In this document: piece by piece, positions 8,030 to 15,828 of the stretch
Layout: every line of letters starts with the position of its first letter
Position numbering within the stretch: position 1 is the first letter of the stretch
Assembly (NCBI RefSeq): GCF_027924145.1
Contig: NZ_BRVP01000025.1
Span: 1 to 44,686, forward strand
Length of the DNA: 44,686 bases
Source of the DNA: Neptunitalea chrysea
Lineage (GTDB): Bacteria; Bacteroidota; Bacteroidia; Flavobacteriales; Flavobacteriaceae
Reading direction: 5' to 3'
Position numbers and translations under genes: made by a program
The notes under the pieces: generated by a model
What the model was told of the DNA's origin: nothing
The model's database searches: none
The model's input: only the letters and a program-made list of their open reading frames with translations

Positions 8030-8254
8030 ATGAAATTCAGATTAGGTTCGTTAGCTTCAGATATTGTAATAAGTATCTACGTAGCAGCCACTCTATTGCT
8101 TCGTTTGAAGTATGAAAATGAGACGGCTGTAGACCCCGTTACATCTATAATTATAGGATTATCTTTTGTTGTAATTCTTTGGGTTTTAATAAAGCTTCGC
8201 TTTTTAAATCCGAATTGGTTTGGATTGTTCACTCCTAAAAAATCCAAATCATGA
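8030..8254 (+). CDS. small membrane protein of unknown function ahead of the acyl-CoA synthetase
   Basis: A 74-residue protein with two hydrophobic helices (about residues 9-24 and 40-58) separated by a polar loop (RLKYENETAVDP), and a basic C-terminal tail (TPKKSKS). I do not recognise a family. Its stop overlaps the start of the following synthetase gene (ATGA), so it is coupled to it. The arrangement suggests a link to substrate uptake or membrane recruitment of the synthetase, but that is conjecture. It is the first gene of the unit that follows the shared motif. Confidence 0.7.
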   Translation: MKFRLGSLASDIVISIYVAATLLLRLKYENETAVDPVTSIIIGLSFVVILWVLIKLRFLNPNWFGLFTPKKSKS

Positions 8255-10143
8255 ATTACAAAAATTTCTACAATAGGAGTATAGCTAATCCTGAGGCATT
8301 TTGGAAAGAGCAAGCATCTGAATTAACTTGGTACGATTTTCCTAGTACCATTTTGTCTAAAGATTCATATAACTACGACCAGTGGTTTTCCGATGGAAAG
8401 CTTAATATGAGTTATTTATGTATTGATAAGCATGTTCAGGATGGTTATGGAGATCAGGTAGCAATTATCTACGATTCTCCTGTAACTAATACCAAGAAAA
8501 AATACACCTATAACGATATGAAGTCGGAAGTTGGTAGATTGGCTGGCGCACTTAAAAAACTTGGTTTAGAAAAAGGAGATACGGCCATTATTTACATGCC
8601 AATGATTCCTCAAGCACTTTTTTCTATGTTAGCTTGTGCACGTATTGGTGTAGTACATTCGGTTGTGTTTGGAGGCTTTGCTCCGCATGAGTTGGCTATA
8701 CGTATTGACGATTGTAAACCCAAAATAATTTTAACGGCTTCTAGTGGTATAGAGGTCGATAGAATTATACCTTACAAACCTTATGTAGACAAGGCAATAG
8801 AACTTTCTAAACACAAACCAGAAAACGTTGTAGTGTACAAAAGACATTTAGGAGCCGATGTTCCAGACAAAGAATATGATTTAGATTATAAGTCTTTAGT
8901 ACGGACGGCAGATATGGCTTCTCCTATTTCATTGCCATCTACGCATCCGTTATACATTCTGTATACTTCTGGTACCACAGGAAAACCTAAAGGGATTATT
9001 AGAGATACCGGAGGGTATGCAACTGCACTTAAATTCTCTATGAAATATATTTATGGAGTAGAGCAAGACGAAGTGTTTTGGGCAGCAAGTGATGTAGGAT
9101 GGGTTGTAGGGCATAGTTACATTGTGTATGGTCCATTAGTGAATAGAAATATGACGGTAATTTTTGAGGGTAAACCGATTAGAACACCGGATGCTTCTAC
9201 TTTTTGGAGAGTGATAAGTGAACATAGTGTAAGTGTTATGTTCACCGCTCCAACGGCTATTAGAGCTATTAAAAAAGAAGATCCGCAGGGTAGTTTAATT
9301 AAAAACTATGACTTATCTTGTTTACGCTATCAGTTTTTAGCAGGTGAACGTTGTGACGTTGCTACCTTAAGCTGGGTACAACAACACATAGGGGTACCGG
9401 TTATAGATCATTGGTGGCAAACAGAATCGGGATGGCCAATGCTTTCTAATATGGCAGGGGTAGAGTTGGTTCCTGTAAAACCTGGTTCGGCTACATTTCC
9501 TGTTTGCGGATATGATATCCAGATTTTAAATGATGAAGGACAGGAGGTTGATGCTAGTACTGAGGGGTATGTAGCAGTAAAACTTCCATTGCCACCCGGA
9601 ACATTACGAAACATTTGGGGCAATCCTGATCGTTTCCGTGACGGTTATTTAGCACCATTTAAAGGATATTATTTCTCTGGAGATGGTGGATATATAGATG
9701 AAGATGGCTATGTATTTATAACAGGGCGTGTTGATGATATTATTAACGTAGCCGGGCATAGATTGTCTACTGCTGAAATGGAAGAGGTAGTAGCTGCTCA
9801 TCCGTCTGTTGCAGAGTGTGCTGTAATAGGCGTACACGATGATTTAAAAGGACAAATACCTTTAGCACTTGCTGTAACAAAATCAGACAATATGCTTGCT
9901 GAGTCTGTAATTCAGGAAGAAATTGTAAAAGATGTGAGAGCTCATATTGGAGCGGTAGCATCATTAAAATTAGTATTAATTGTAGAACGATTACCAAAAA
10001 CCAGATCCGGTAAAATTTTGCGTAAACTTTTAAGAAGCATCGCAGATGATAAAGAATTTTCTATACCATCTACTATAGATGATCCTAATATAATTAACGA
10101 AATTAAACTGGCATTTACAACACATAAAGTAGGCATTAATTAA
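8251..10143 (+). CDS. prpE: PrpE/ACSS3-type acyl-CoA synthetase (probably propionate)
   Basis: A 630-residue AMP-forming acyl-CoA synthetase that activates a short carboxylate to its CoA thioester via an acyl-adenylate. The sequence carries the P-loop YTSGTTGKPKGI, the PrpE-typical RDTGGYATALKFSMKYIYGV and ASDVGWVVGHSYIVYGPL, the adenylate motif DHWWQTESGW, and the C-terminal catalytic lysine in KTRSGKILRKLLR, a known target of regulatory acetylation in this family. Those signatures fit propionyl-CoA synthetase (PrpE) and its animal relative ACSS3 better than Acs; E. coli PrpE is of similar length. Propionate preference is inferred from family resemblance. It is followed after 14 bases by acetyl-CoA synthetase. 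Confidence 0.85.
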   Translation: MNYKNFYNRSIANPEAFWKEQASELTWYDFPSTILSKDSYNYDQWFSDGKLNMSYLCIDKHVQDGYGDQVAIIYDSPVTNTKKKYTYNDMKSEVGRLAGALKKLGLEKGDTAIIYMPMIPQALFSMLACARIGVVHSVVFGGFAPHELAIRIDDCKPKIILTASSGIEVDRIIPYKPYVDKAIELSKHKPENVVVYKRHLGADVPDKEYDLDYKSLVRTADMASPISLPSTHPLYILYTSGTTGKPKGIIRDTGGYATALKFSMKYIYGVEQDEVFWAASDVGWVVGHSYIVYGPLVNRNMTVIFEGKPIRTPDASTFWRVISEHSVSVMFTAPTAIRAIKKEDPQGSLIKNYDLSCLRYQFLAGERCDVATLSWVQQHIGVPVIDHWWQTESGWPMLSNMAGVELVPVKPGSATFPVCGYDIQILNDEGQEVDASTEGYVAVKLPLPPGTLRNIWGNPDRFRDGYLAPFKGYYFSGDGGYIDEDGYVFITGRVDDIINVAGHRLSTAEMEEVVAAHPSVAECAVIGVHDDLKGQIPLALAVTKSDNMLAESVIQEEIVKDVRAHIGAVASLKLVLIVERLPKTRSGKILRKLLRSIADDKEFSIPSTIDDPNIINEIKLAFTTHKVGIN

Positions 10144-10157
10144 TTTAAGACAACAAC

Positions 10158-12065
10158 ATGAGTAATTATCATATTAAACATTTAGAAGAATATTTTCAAG
10201 TATATCGAAAGTCGGTCAGAGATCCTGAACACTTTTGGCAAGAAGTAGCTGAAGAACATTTTTTATGGAGAAAAAGATGGGATAATGTATTGTCCTGGGA
10301 TTTTTCTAAACCAGAGGTGAAATGGTTTGAAGGAGCTGAGTTAAACATTACAGAAAACTGTTTAGACCGTCATTTGCGTACTCATGGGGATCATACCGCC
10401 ATTTTATTTGAACCTAATAGTCCGGATGAAGAAGCACAACATATTACGTACAAGCAATTACATGAAAAAGTTTGTAAAATGGCAAATGTGCTTAAAGATA
10501 ATGGGATAGAAAAAGGAGATAGAGTATGTATCTATTTACCTATGATTCCTGAACTAGCTATTGCCTTATTAGCTTGTGCACGTATAGGAGCGGTACATTC
10601 TGTAGTATTTGCTGGGTTTTCTTCAAAAGCCTTGGCTACTAGAATAAATGACGCTGCTTGTAAAATGGTAATTACTTCCGACGGGTCTTATAGAGGGGCT
10701 AAGAAATTAGATCTTAAATCAATTGTAGATGAAGCTCTGGAATCTTGTGAAACTATAGAAACGGTTTTATTGGTTGAAAGAACAAAGAATAAGGTAGTAT
10801 TAAAAGAAGGAAGAGATAAATGGTTACAGCCTTTATTAGATGCAGCCGACAGTACTTGTGAGGTAGTTACAATGAAAGCAGAAGACCCTTTATTTATTTT
10901 ATATACTTCGGGGTCTACAGGTAGACCAAAAGGGATGGTACATACTACGGCAGGATATATGGTGTATACAGCGTATACGTTTAAGAATATATTTCAATAT
11001 AATGATGGAGATATATATTGGTGTACAGCGGATATTGGATGGATTACAGGGCACAGCTATATAGTTTATGGTCCGTTGGCTAACGGAGCTACCACTGTAA
11101 TGTTTGAAGGTGTACCAAGTTACCCTGATTTTAGTAGATTTTGGGAGATTGTAGATAAACATAAAATTACACATTTATATACGGCTCCAACGGCTATTAG
11201 AGCCTTGGCTAAAGAGAATATTGAATATGTAGAGAAGTGCGATTTAACCTCGTTAAAAGTACTTGGGTCTGTTGGTGAGCCTATTAACGAAGAAGCTTGG
11301 CACTGGTATAATGATAATATTGGTAAAAATAAGAGTCCGATTGTAGATACTTGGTGGCAAACAGAAACTGGAGGTATCATGATTTCGCCAATACCATTTG
11401 TAACACCCACCAAACCAACCTATGCTACGTTGCCATTTATTGGTATTCAGCCATCCTTAATGGATGAAAGCGGAAAAGAAATGAAAGGAAATCAGGTAGA
11501 GGGAAGATTATGTATAAAATACCCTTGGCCATCTATGGCACGTACTATTTGGGGAGACCATGAGCGTTATAGAGATACGTATTTCTCTGCTTACGAAAAC
11601 AAATATTTTACGGGTGATGGTGCTATGAGAGACGAAGTTGGATATTATAGAATTACCGGTAGGGTAGATGATGTAATTATTGTTTCTGGTCATAACTTGG
11701 GTACAGCACCAATTGAGGATGCTATTAACGAACACCCAGCAGTTGCAGAATCTGCTATTGTTGGATTCCCACATGATGTGAAAGGTAATGCATTGTATGG
11801 TTATGTAATCTTAAAAGAATATGGTGAAACCAGAAACCTAGAGAACTTAAGCAAAGAGATTAACCAGCAAATCTCAGATAGAATTGGACCTATAGCTAAA
11901 TTAGATAAGATTCAATTTGTATCGGGATTACCAAAAACACGTTCTGGTAAAATTATGAGAAGAATTTTGCGTAAAATTGCAAGTAAAGATACAAGTAACT
12001 TAGGAGATACTAGTACATTACTAAATCCTGAAGTTGTTCAAGAAATTATGGATAATTCTCTATAA
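10158..12065 (+). CDS. acs: acetyl-CoA synthetase
   Basis: A 635-residue AMP-forming acetate:CoA ligase. Motifs in order are the P-loop ILYTSGSTGRPKGMVHTTAGY near residue 250, CTADIGWITGHSYIVYGPLANG, DTWWQTETGG (the tryptophan that limits the pocket to acetate), YFTGDGAMRDEVGYYRITGR, and the lysine in PKTRSGKIMRRILRKIA. Length and motifs match Acs. It completes the module in which the porin and symporter would bring acetate in and this enzyme and its PrpE-type neighbour would activate short-chain acids. The lysine implies the usual acetylation control, though no modifying enzyme is visible nearby. A strong terminator follows 20 bases later. Confidence 0.93.
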   Translation: MSNYHIKHLEEYFQVYRKSVRDPEHFWQEVAEEHFLWRKRWDNVLSWDFSKPEVKWFEGAELNITENCLDRHLRTHGDHTAILFEPNSPDEEAQHITYKQLHEKVCKMANVLKDNGIEKGDRVCIYLPMIPELAIALLACARIGAVHSVVFAGFSSKALATRINDAACKMVITSDGSYRGAKKLDLKSIVDEALESCETIETVLLVERTKNKVVLKEGRDKWLQPLLDAADSTCEVVTMKAEDPLFILYTSGSTGRPKGMVHTTAGYMVYTAYTFKNIFQYNDGDIYWCTADIGWITGHSYIVYGPLANGATTVMFEGVPSYPDFSRFWEIVDKHKITHLYTAPTAIRALAKENIEYVEKCDLTSLKVLGSVGEPINEEAWHWYNDNIGKNKSPIVDTWWQTETGGIMISPIPFVTPTKPTYATLPFIGIQPSLMDESGKEMKGNQVEGRLCIKYPWPSMARTIWGDHERYRDTYFSAYENKYFTGDGAMRDEVGYYRITGRVDDVIIVSGHNLGTAPIEDAINEHPAVAESAIVGFPHDVKGNALYGYVILKEYGETRNLENLSKEINQQISDRIGPIAKLDKIQFVSGLPKTRSGKIMRRILRKIASKDTSNLGDTSTLLNPEVVQEIMDNSL

Positions 12066-12085
12066 TGTTATGTTAGTTAGTTTGA

Positions 12086-12120
12086 CAAAGGCGCTTTTTA
12101 TAAAGCGCCTTTGTTTTTTT
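12086..12120 (+). terminator. intrinsic terminator after acs
   Basis: A 12-bp perfect stem (CAAAGGCGCTTT / AAAGCGCCTTTG) with a TTAT loop, then seven T. It lies between the convergent acs and ArsC-like genes; the T-run overlaps the end of the latter. Confidence 0.9.
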
Positions 12121-12460
12121 ATAGAATGTCTTTAATTTTTTCAGGTGGTCTGCCTACTACTGCTTTGGTACCATTAATAACAATAGGGCGTTCAATTAAT
12201 TTAGGGTTTTCTACCATTATTTTAATCAATTCATCATCGGTAAAAGTTTTGCCTTTGTAGTTTTCTTTCCAAATAGCTTCTTTGGTTCTTACCAACTCCA
12301 TTGGGGTAATGCCTAGTAATTTAATAATGTTTTTTAGCTCTTCTAAGCTTGGTACGTTGTCTAAGTATTTTACTACCTCTACTTCAGCACCACTTTCTTC
12401 AACTATTTTTAATCCTTCACGAGATTTTCCGCATCTTGGGTTGTGGTATATGGTTATCAT
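12119..12460 (-). CDS. arsC: ArsC-family arsenate reductase-like protein
   Basis: A 113-residue glutaredoxin-fold protein of the ArsC/Spx superfamily. It has the HNPRCGKSR loop with C10 as the likely nucleophile, FTDDELIKIMVENPKLIERPIVI, and a final GRPPEKIKDIL, all matching E. coli-type ArsC. The third arginine of the active site corresponds to R in RPIV, with LVRT upstream. It stands alone with no arsenite pump or ArsR near, so a role as a general thiol oxidoreductase is also possible. It has its own start at ATG and ends in the acs terminator region. Confidence 0.8.
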   Translation of the reverse strand: MITIYHNPRCGKSREGLKIVEESGAEVEVVKYLDNVPSLEELKNIIKLLGITPMELVRTKEAIWKENYKGKTFTDDELIKIMVENPKLIERPIVINGTKAVVGRPPEKIKDIL

Positions 12461-12804
12461 GGGTTTTAGATTTAAAAAATGAATATAATAAATTTTAATT
12501 TAGATTGTTATGGGAAGCCTACACAAATAGCTTGGGAAACTGAAATATGGATTTGCGAAATGCCAAGTCATATGATTCATTTTAACGGAGATAGATTTAT
12601 AGGTCCCAGATAGATTTACTGATGTTTTCAGGTAAAAGAATTATCTAACTTGTTTTTTATTCTCACTCTTGAAGTAGTGTATCTATGATAGAATATTCAT
12701 TCTTACAACCTCTTACATAGTGTTAACGTTAACATAACAAACACTAGAAAATAAAAAAGCAGCCAATTGGCTGCTTAATTTTTATAAAGATTATTCTGTT
12801 ATTT
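12461..12804. other. gap between the ArsC-like gene and prfB, with a possible relic ORF
   Basis: A plus-strand ATG frame at 12479-12613 encodes 44 residues (starting [16 protein letters not shown], ending GDRFIGPR). It has no recognised relatives and no promoter I can defend, so it may be a relic or chance. The short palindrome GTTAACGTTAAC lies at 12722-12733. The right end holds the prfB terminator. Nothing else is evident. Confidence 0.3.
12750..12776 (-). terminator. intrinsic terminator after prfB
   Basis: The palindrome AAGCAGCC-AATT-GGCTGCTT (12757-12776), followed on the minus strand by TTTTTTAT. It lies about 28 bases beyond the prfB stop codon. Confidence 0.85.
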
Positions 12805-13906
12805 CTAAGTTTCCTCTTCTTTTTGTCCCATCATCATTAGGAATCCTTTTAAGAAGTCATCAATGTTACCATTCATTACAGAGTCTACATCCGTAGATTC
12901 AATTCCGGTACGTACATCTTTAACTAGTTTATAAGGCTGCATTACGTAGTTACGTATTTGCGATCCCCATTCAATTTTCATTTTACCAGCTTCAATATCG
13001 GCACGGGCTTCCAGACGTTTTTTAAGCTCAATCTCGTATAACTGAGATCGTAACATTTGCATGGCACGGTCACGATTATCATGTTGCGAACGCGTTTCAG
13101 AACATGAGATTTGTATTCCGGTAGGTTTGTGTACCAACTGTACTTTGGTTTCTACCTTGTTTACATTTTGTCCTCCTGCACCACTAGAACGGGCTGTAGT
13201 AATCTCAATATCTGCCGGATTAATATTAATCTCAATGGTATCATCTACCAATGGGTATACATATACAGAGGCAAATGAAGTGTGGCGTTTACCATTACTG
13301 TCAAATGGAGAGATACGGACCAAACGGTGTACACCGTTTTCGCCTTTCAAATATCCAAAAGCAAACTCGCCTTCAATTTCGAGTGTTACGGTTTTAATAC
13401 CGGCAACATCACCTTCCTGATAGTTAAGTTCTTTTATTTTATACCCGTTTTTTTCGCTCCACATTAAGTACATACGCATGAGCATAGATGCCCAGTCACA
13501 ACTCTCGGTACCACCGGCACCTGCAGTAATTTGTAATACAGCACTCATACTATCACCTTCTTCCGATAGCATGTTTCTAAACTCTATGTTTTCTATATGT
13601 TCTGATGTAGCTTGGTATTGCTCTTCTACATCGGTAGCTTCGGCATCTCCTTCTTTATAAAATTCATAAAGCACTTCAAGGTCGCTTATCAATGTTTTGG
13701 CTTTTTCATAAGCTTCCACCCATTTTTTCAGACCTCTCAAGGCTTGCATTATGACTTCTGCTTTTTTAGGATTGTCCCAAAAATCAGGAGCAAAGGTTTT
13801 TTCTTCTTCGTTTTGTATTTCTATACGTTTGGCATCAATGTCAAAGATACCTCCTTAACGCACCAAGGCGTTCCACAAGATCTTTTACTTGTTCGGTAGT
13901 GATCAT
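12805..13906 (-). CDS. prfB: peptide chain release factor 2, expressed by programmed +1 frameshift
   Basis: Release factor RF2, which ends translation at UGA and UAA. The gene starts at ATG 13906 and reads 21 codons to CTT, where an in-frame TGA (13843-13841) blocks it. Skipping one base restores the frame (GAC at 13842-13840) and gives a product of 366 residues, close to the 365 of E. coli RF2. The main frame contains the RF2 recognition tripeptide SPF ([13 protein letters not shown]) and the catalytic GGQ loop ([16 protein letters not shown]). An in-frame ATG at 13749 would give a shorter, incomplete protein and is not the true start. RF2 controls its own synthesis through this site. It follows the transglutaminase gene with its own candidate -7 box. 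Confidence 0.95.
13840..13855 (-). promoter_or_regulatory. prfB recoding site
   Basis: On the minus strand it reads AGGAGG-TAT-CTT-TGA-C: an internal Shine-Dalgarno-like hexamer three bases ahead of the CTT slip codon, a UGA in the A site, and a C after it. This is the classic RF2 autoregulatory +1 frameshift signal. Confidence 0.95.
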
Positions 13907-13927
13907 ATATTATTCAATTATTTTTTT

Positions 13928-13935
13928 CAAAGGTA
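13928..13935 (-). promoter_or_regulatory. candidate -7 box for prfB
   Basis: The minus strand reads TACCTTTG, a full match to TAnnTTTG, 22 bases ahead of the prfB ATG. No convincing -33 TTTG is present at the right distance. Confidence 0.4.
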
Positions 13936-13968
13936 GTATAAATTTTTTCCTTGCAGAAATAGCAAAGC

Positions 13969-14820
13969 CTATTGTTGATGCGTTACCTCAACCGTATATT
14001 TGGTAAAGTTATTACCAGAAGAGTATACAATTCCTTTAAGTGGCGGACAATCGTCATAATCTTTACCATGCGCTACCTTAATATGGTTATGGTTGGCCAA
14101 TAGATTGTTGGTACAATCAAATCCTACCCATCCTACTTTAGGAATGTAAAGTTCTACCCATGCATGCATTTGTGAGTCGCCAAAAAAGCCATTTCCTTGG
14201 TGTAAATAGCCCGAAACGTACCGTGCCGGAACCTTGTTTCTACGGGCAATAGCACACATTAAATGTGTGAAATCTTGACAGACACCTTTCTTGTTTTGTA
14301 TAATGGTATTTAGCGTAGTTTCGGTAGTGGTAACTCCCGTAGTAAAAGTGACATAATCAAATATCCAATGGGTAAGGTTTAAACAGTTTTGAAAAACAGA
14401 TTCCCTTTTGTCAAAAAGAAATAATTCTTCAGGTAAGTTTGGTAAGGTGGTAAGCTTGGTTTGTTTTAAGTAAGCTTCAAACTCTACTCTAAACAGTAAG
14501 CTTTCTAATAATTTGTAATCTAAGGCATTGTCTAAAGACGGAGTAAAATCAAACGGATTGATTTCTTTTTTGGTCAGCTTAAACGTTACCTCAAAAATAA
14601 TATCTTTAAAAGGCTTTTTGCAGTGTATTCTAGACGTGTTAAATCCTAATCCGTTAATAGAAGATTCTATTCTTGCATTAACAGAGGTTGTAATATTTTC
14701 AGAAATGAGTTCTTGGGTTTCGTTATTTTCCGGTGTCACCAAAAACTGCCAATAAGCTTCAAATACAGGGGTTTCATAATGATTTTCAGACCTGTATTTT
14801 ATTGTATAGTCATATATCAT
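13969..14820 (-). CDS. transglutaminase-like cysteine protease of the ATP-grasp/alpha-E cluster
   Basis: A protein of 283 residues from ATG 14820. An upstream TTG at 14841 is in frame but overlaps a palindrome and a promoter-like box, so I prefer the ATG. The N-terminal 110 residues form the beta-rich bacterial transglutaminase N-domain. The core follows with C181 in KGVCQDFTHLM, H219 in SQMHAWVELY and D235 in GWVGFDCTN, a complete Cys-His-Asp triad. No signal peptide is seen, so it acts in the cytoplasm. It is the last gene of an operon with the alpha-E and circularly permuted ATP-grasp proteins. In that context it is predicted to cleave or form an isopeptide bond made by the ATP-grasp enzyme; the substrate is unknown. 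Confidence 0.85.
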   Translation of the reverse strand: MIYDYTIKYRSENHYETPVFEAYWQFLVTPENNETQELISENITTSVNARIESSINGLGFNTSRIHCKKPFKDIIFEVTFKLTKKEINPFDFTPSLDNALDYKLLESLLFRVEFEAYLKQTKLTTLPNLPEELFLFDKRESVFQNCLNLTHWIFDYVTFTTGVTTTETTLNTIIQNKKGVCQDFTHLMCAIARRNKVPARYVSGYLHQGNGFFGDSQMHAWVELYIPKVGWVGFDCTNNLLANHNHIKVAHGKDYDDCPPLKGIVYSSGNNFTKYTVEVTHQQ

Positions 14821-14828
14821 TTTCAAAA

Positions 14829-14846
14829 TTTGGCGTGCCAAAAATA
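14829..14846 (-). promoter_or_regulatory. palindrome overlapping a -7-like box before the transglutaminase gene
   Basis: TTTGGC-GT-GCCAAA at 14829-14842 is a perfect palindrome with a 2-base centre. It overlaps CAAAAATA at 14839-14846, which on the minus strand is TATTTTTG, a full TAnnTTTG match. It could be an internal promoter with an operator. Confidence 0.3.
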
Positions 14847-14873
14847 GTATAAATCCCTAAATATTTGACATGC

Positions 14874-15818
14874 CTACACATAGAAATATTCATTTTCTAG
14901 TTTGAATCCTATACTAAAAAGCAATTGAGAGGTTTTCTCTATAAAATCGTGTACATTAAGTTGTATTTCTTCAATAGTTTTAAACTCATATTCTGCTCTC
15001 ATTTTTCCGATTAAAAAAGCTGAGGTGTCTTTCTTAAACACTTTTGTATTATCAATAGTACAGATGTTATTATATATCTGGTTTAAACTGTTCATAACAG
15101 ATCTTGGACACTTGGCATTTAAAATAAGAAACTCTAAGGTAGTAAGCTGAGTAGGCGACTTTTTGTAATATCTACGCATCATATCATATGATTCTGTACA
15201 CTTCAATAAGGTAGTCCACTCATAACTGTTTTTAATTGGATTAGCATAGCCACCTATTGCTTTGTTGGCATCATCAAACTTTGTTTTAATAATACGTGTA
15301 ATTTGAGTAGCTCTTTCAATATTAATACCCAACATAATCAGGGCATAAATCTCATCATGTAATAACGTACCTCTTATTTTTCCACGCAAAATGGAGGTGT
15401 GTTCTGTTACCGAAGTGGTAAAATCATATAACCCGTTTTTAACAAACTTATCATTAGAGTAGTTCATTGCAAAATGATAAAATTTATTAATAGATTCATA
15501 AAACTCTGTAGAAACCAGGTCTCTGGAGCTATTAGCATTTTCGCGGGCTAGTTTTATACTGTTTAAAACGGAATACGTTTTGTTTAAATTGAGTCCTACG
15601 TTATACAATACTTCTTCTTCTTTAAGAGTTAGTGATGTAAAAGATGTTTCACCTACCATTTGGTAAACAGATTGCAATACAAATTGTCGGGATTGTGAAA
15701 GTTTATTAGGAGCATCAAGAGATGAAAAATAGTTAACTTTTAAATATCTAGCGGTATGTTCGGCTCTTTCAATATAGCGTCCCATCCAAAATAAATTATT
15801 GGCAACTCTGGCTAACAT
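14874..15818 (-). CDS. alpha-E domain protein (DUF403)
   Basis: A 314-residue all-helical protein that opens with MLARVANNLFWMGRYIERAEHTAR, the hallmark of the alpha-E family, and continues as amphipathic helices without a signal peptide or membrane segment. Its biochemical function is not established. It is almost always encoded with the circularly permuted ATP-grasp enzyme, which here lies 10 bases upstream, and with a transglutaminase, here 53 bases downstream, so it probably acts as a partner or scaffold in the same reaction. Confidence 0.88.
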   Translation of the reverse strand: MLARVANNLFWMGRYIERAEHTARYLKVNYFSSLDAPNKLSQSRQFVLQSVYQMVGETSFTSLTLKEEEVLYNVGLNLNKTYSVLNSIKLARENANSSRDLVSTEFYESINKFYHFAMNYSNDKFVKNGLYDFTTSVTEHTSILRGKIRGTLLHDEIYALIMLGINIERATQITRIIKTKFDDANKAIGGYANPIKNSYEWTTLLKCTESYDMMRRYYKKSPTQLTTLEFLILNAKCPRSVMNSLNQIYNNICTIDNTKVFKKDTSAFLIGKMRAEYEFKTIEEIQLNVHDFIEKTSQLLFSIGFKLENEYFYV

Positions 15819-15828
15819 AAATGTGTTT

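Noticed and set aside
9408-10136. Several 60-80-codon minus-strand frames inside the PrpE-type synthetase gene.
   Set aside because: All are shadows of a strongly conserved coding sequence.
12500-12520. The string TGGGAAGCCTACA near 12511, similar to a minus-strand string near 44610, as a dispersed repeat.
   Set aside because: Similarity ends after about a dozen bases and neither flank matches, so chance is sufficient.
13841-13843. An in-frame TGA near the start of prfB that could be read as a frameshift error or pseudogene.
   Set aside because: The AGGAGG, CTT-TGA-C context and full-length product after a +1 shift match the known RF2 recoding signal.
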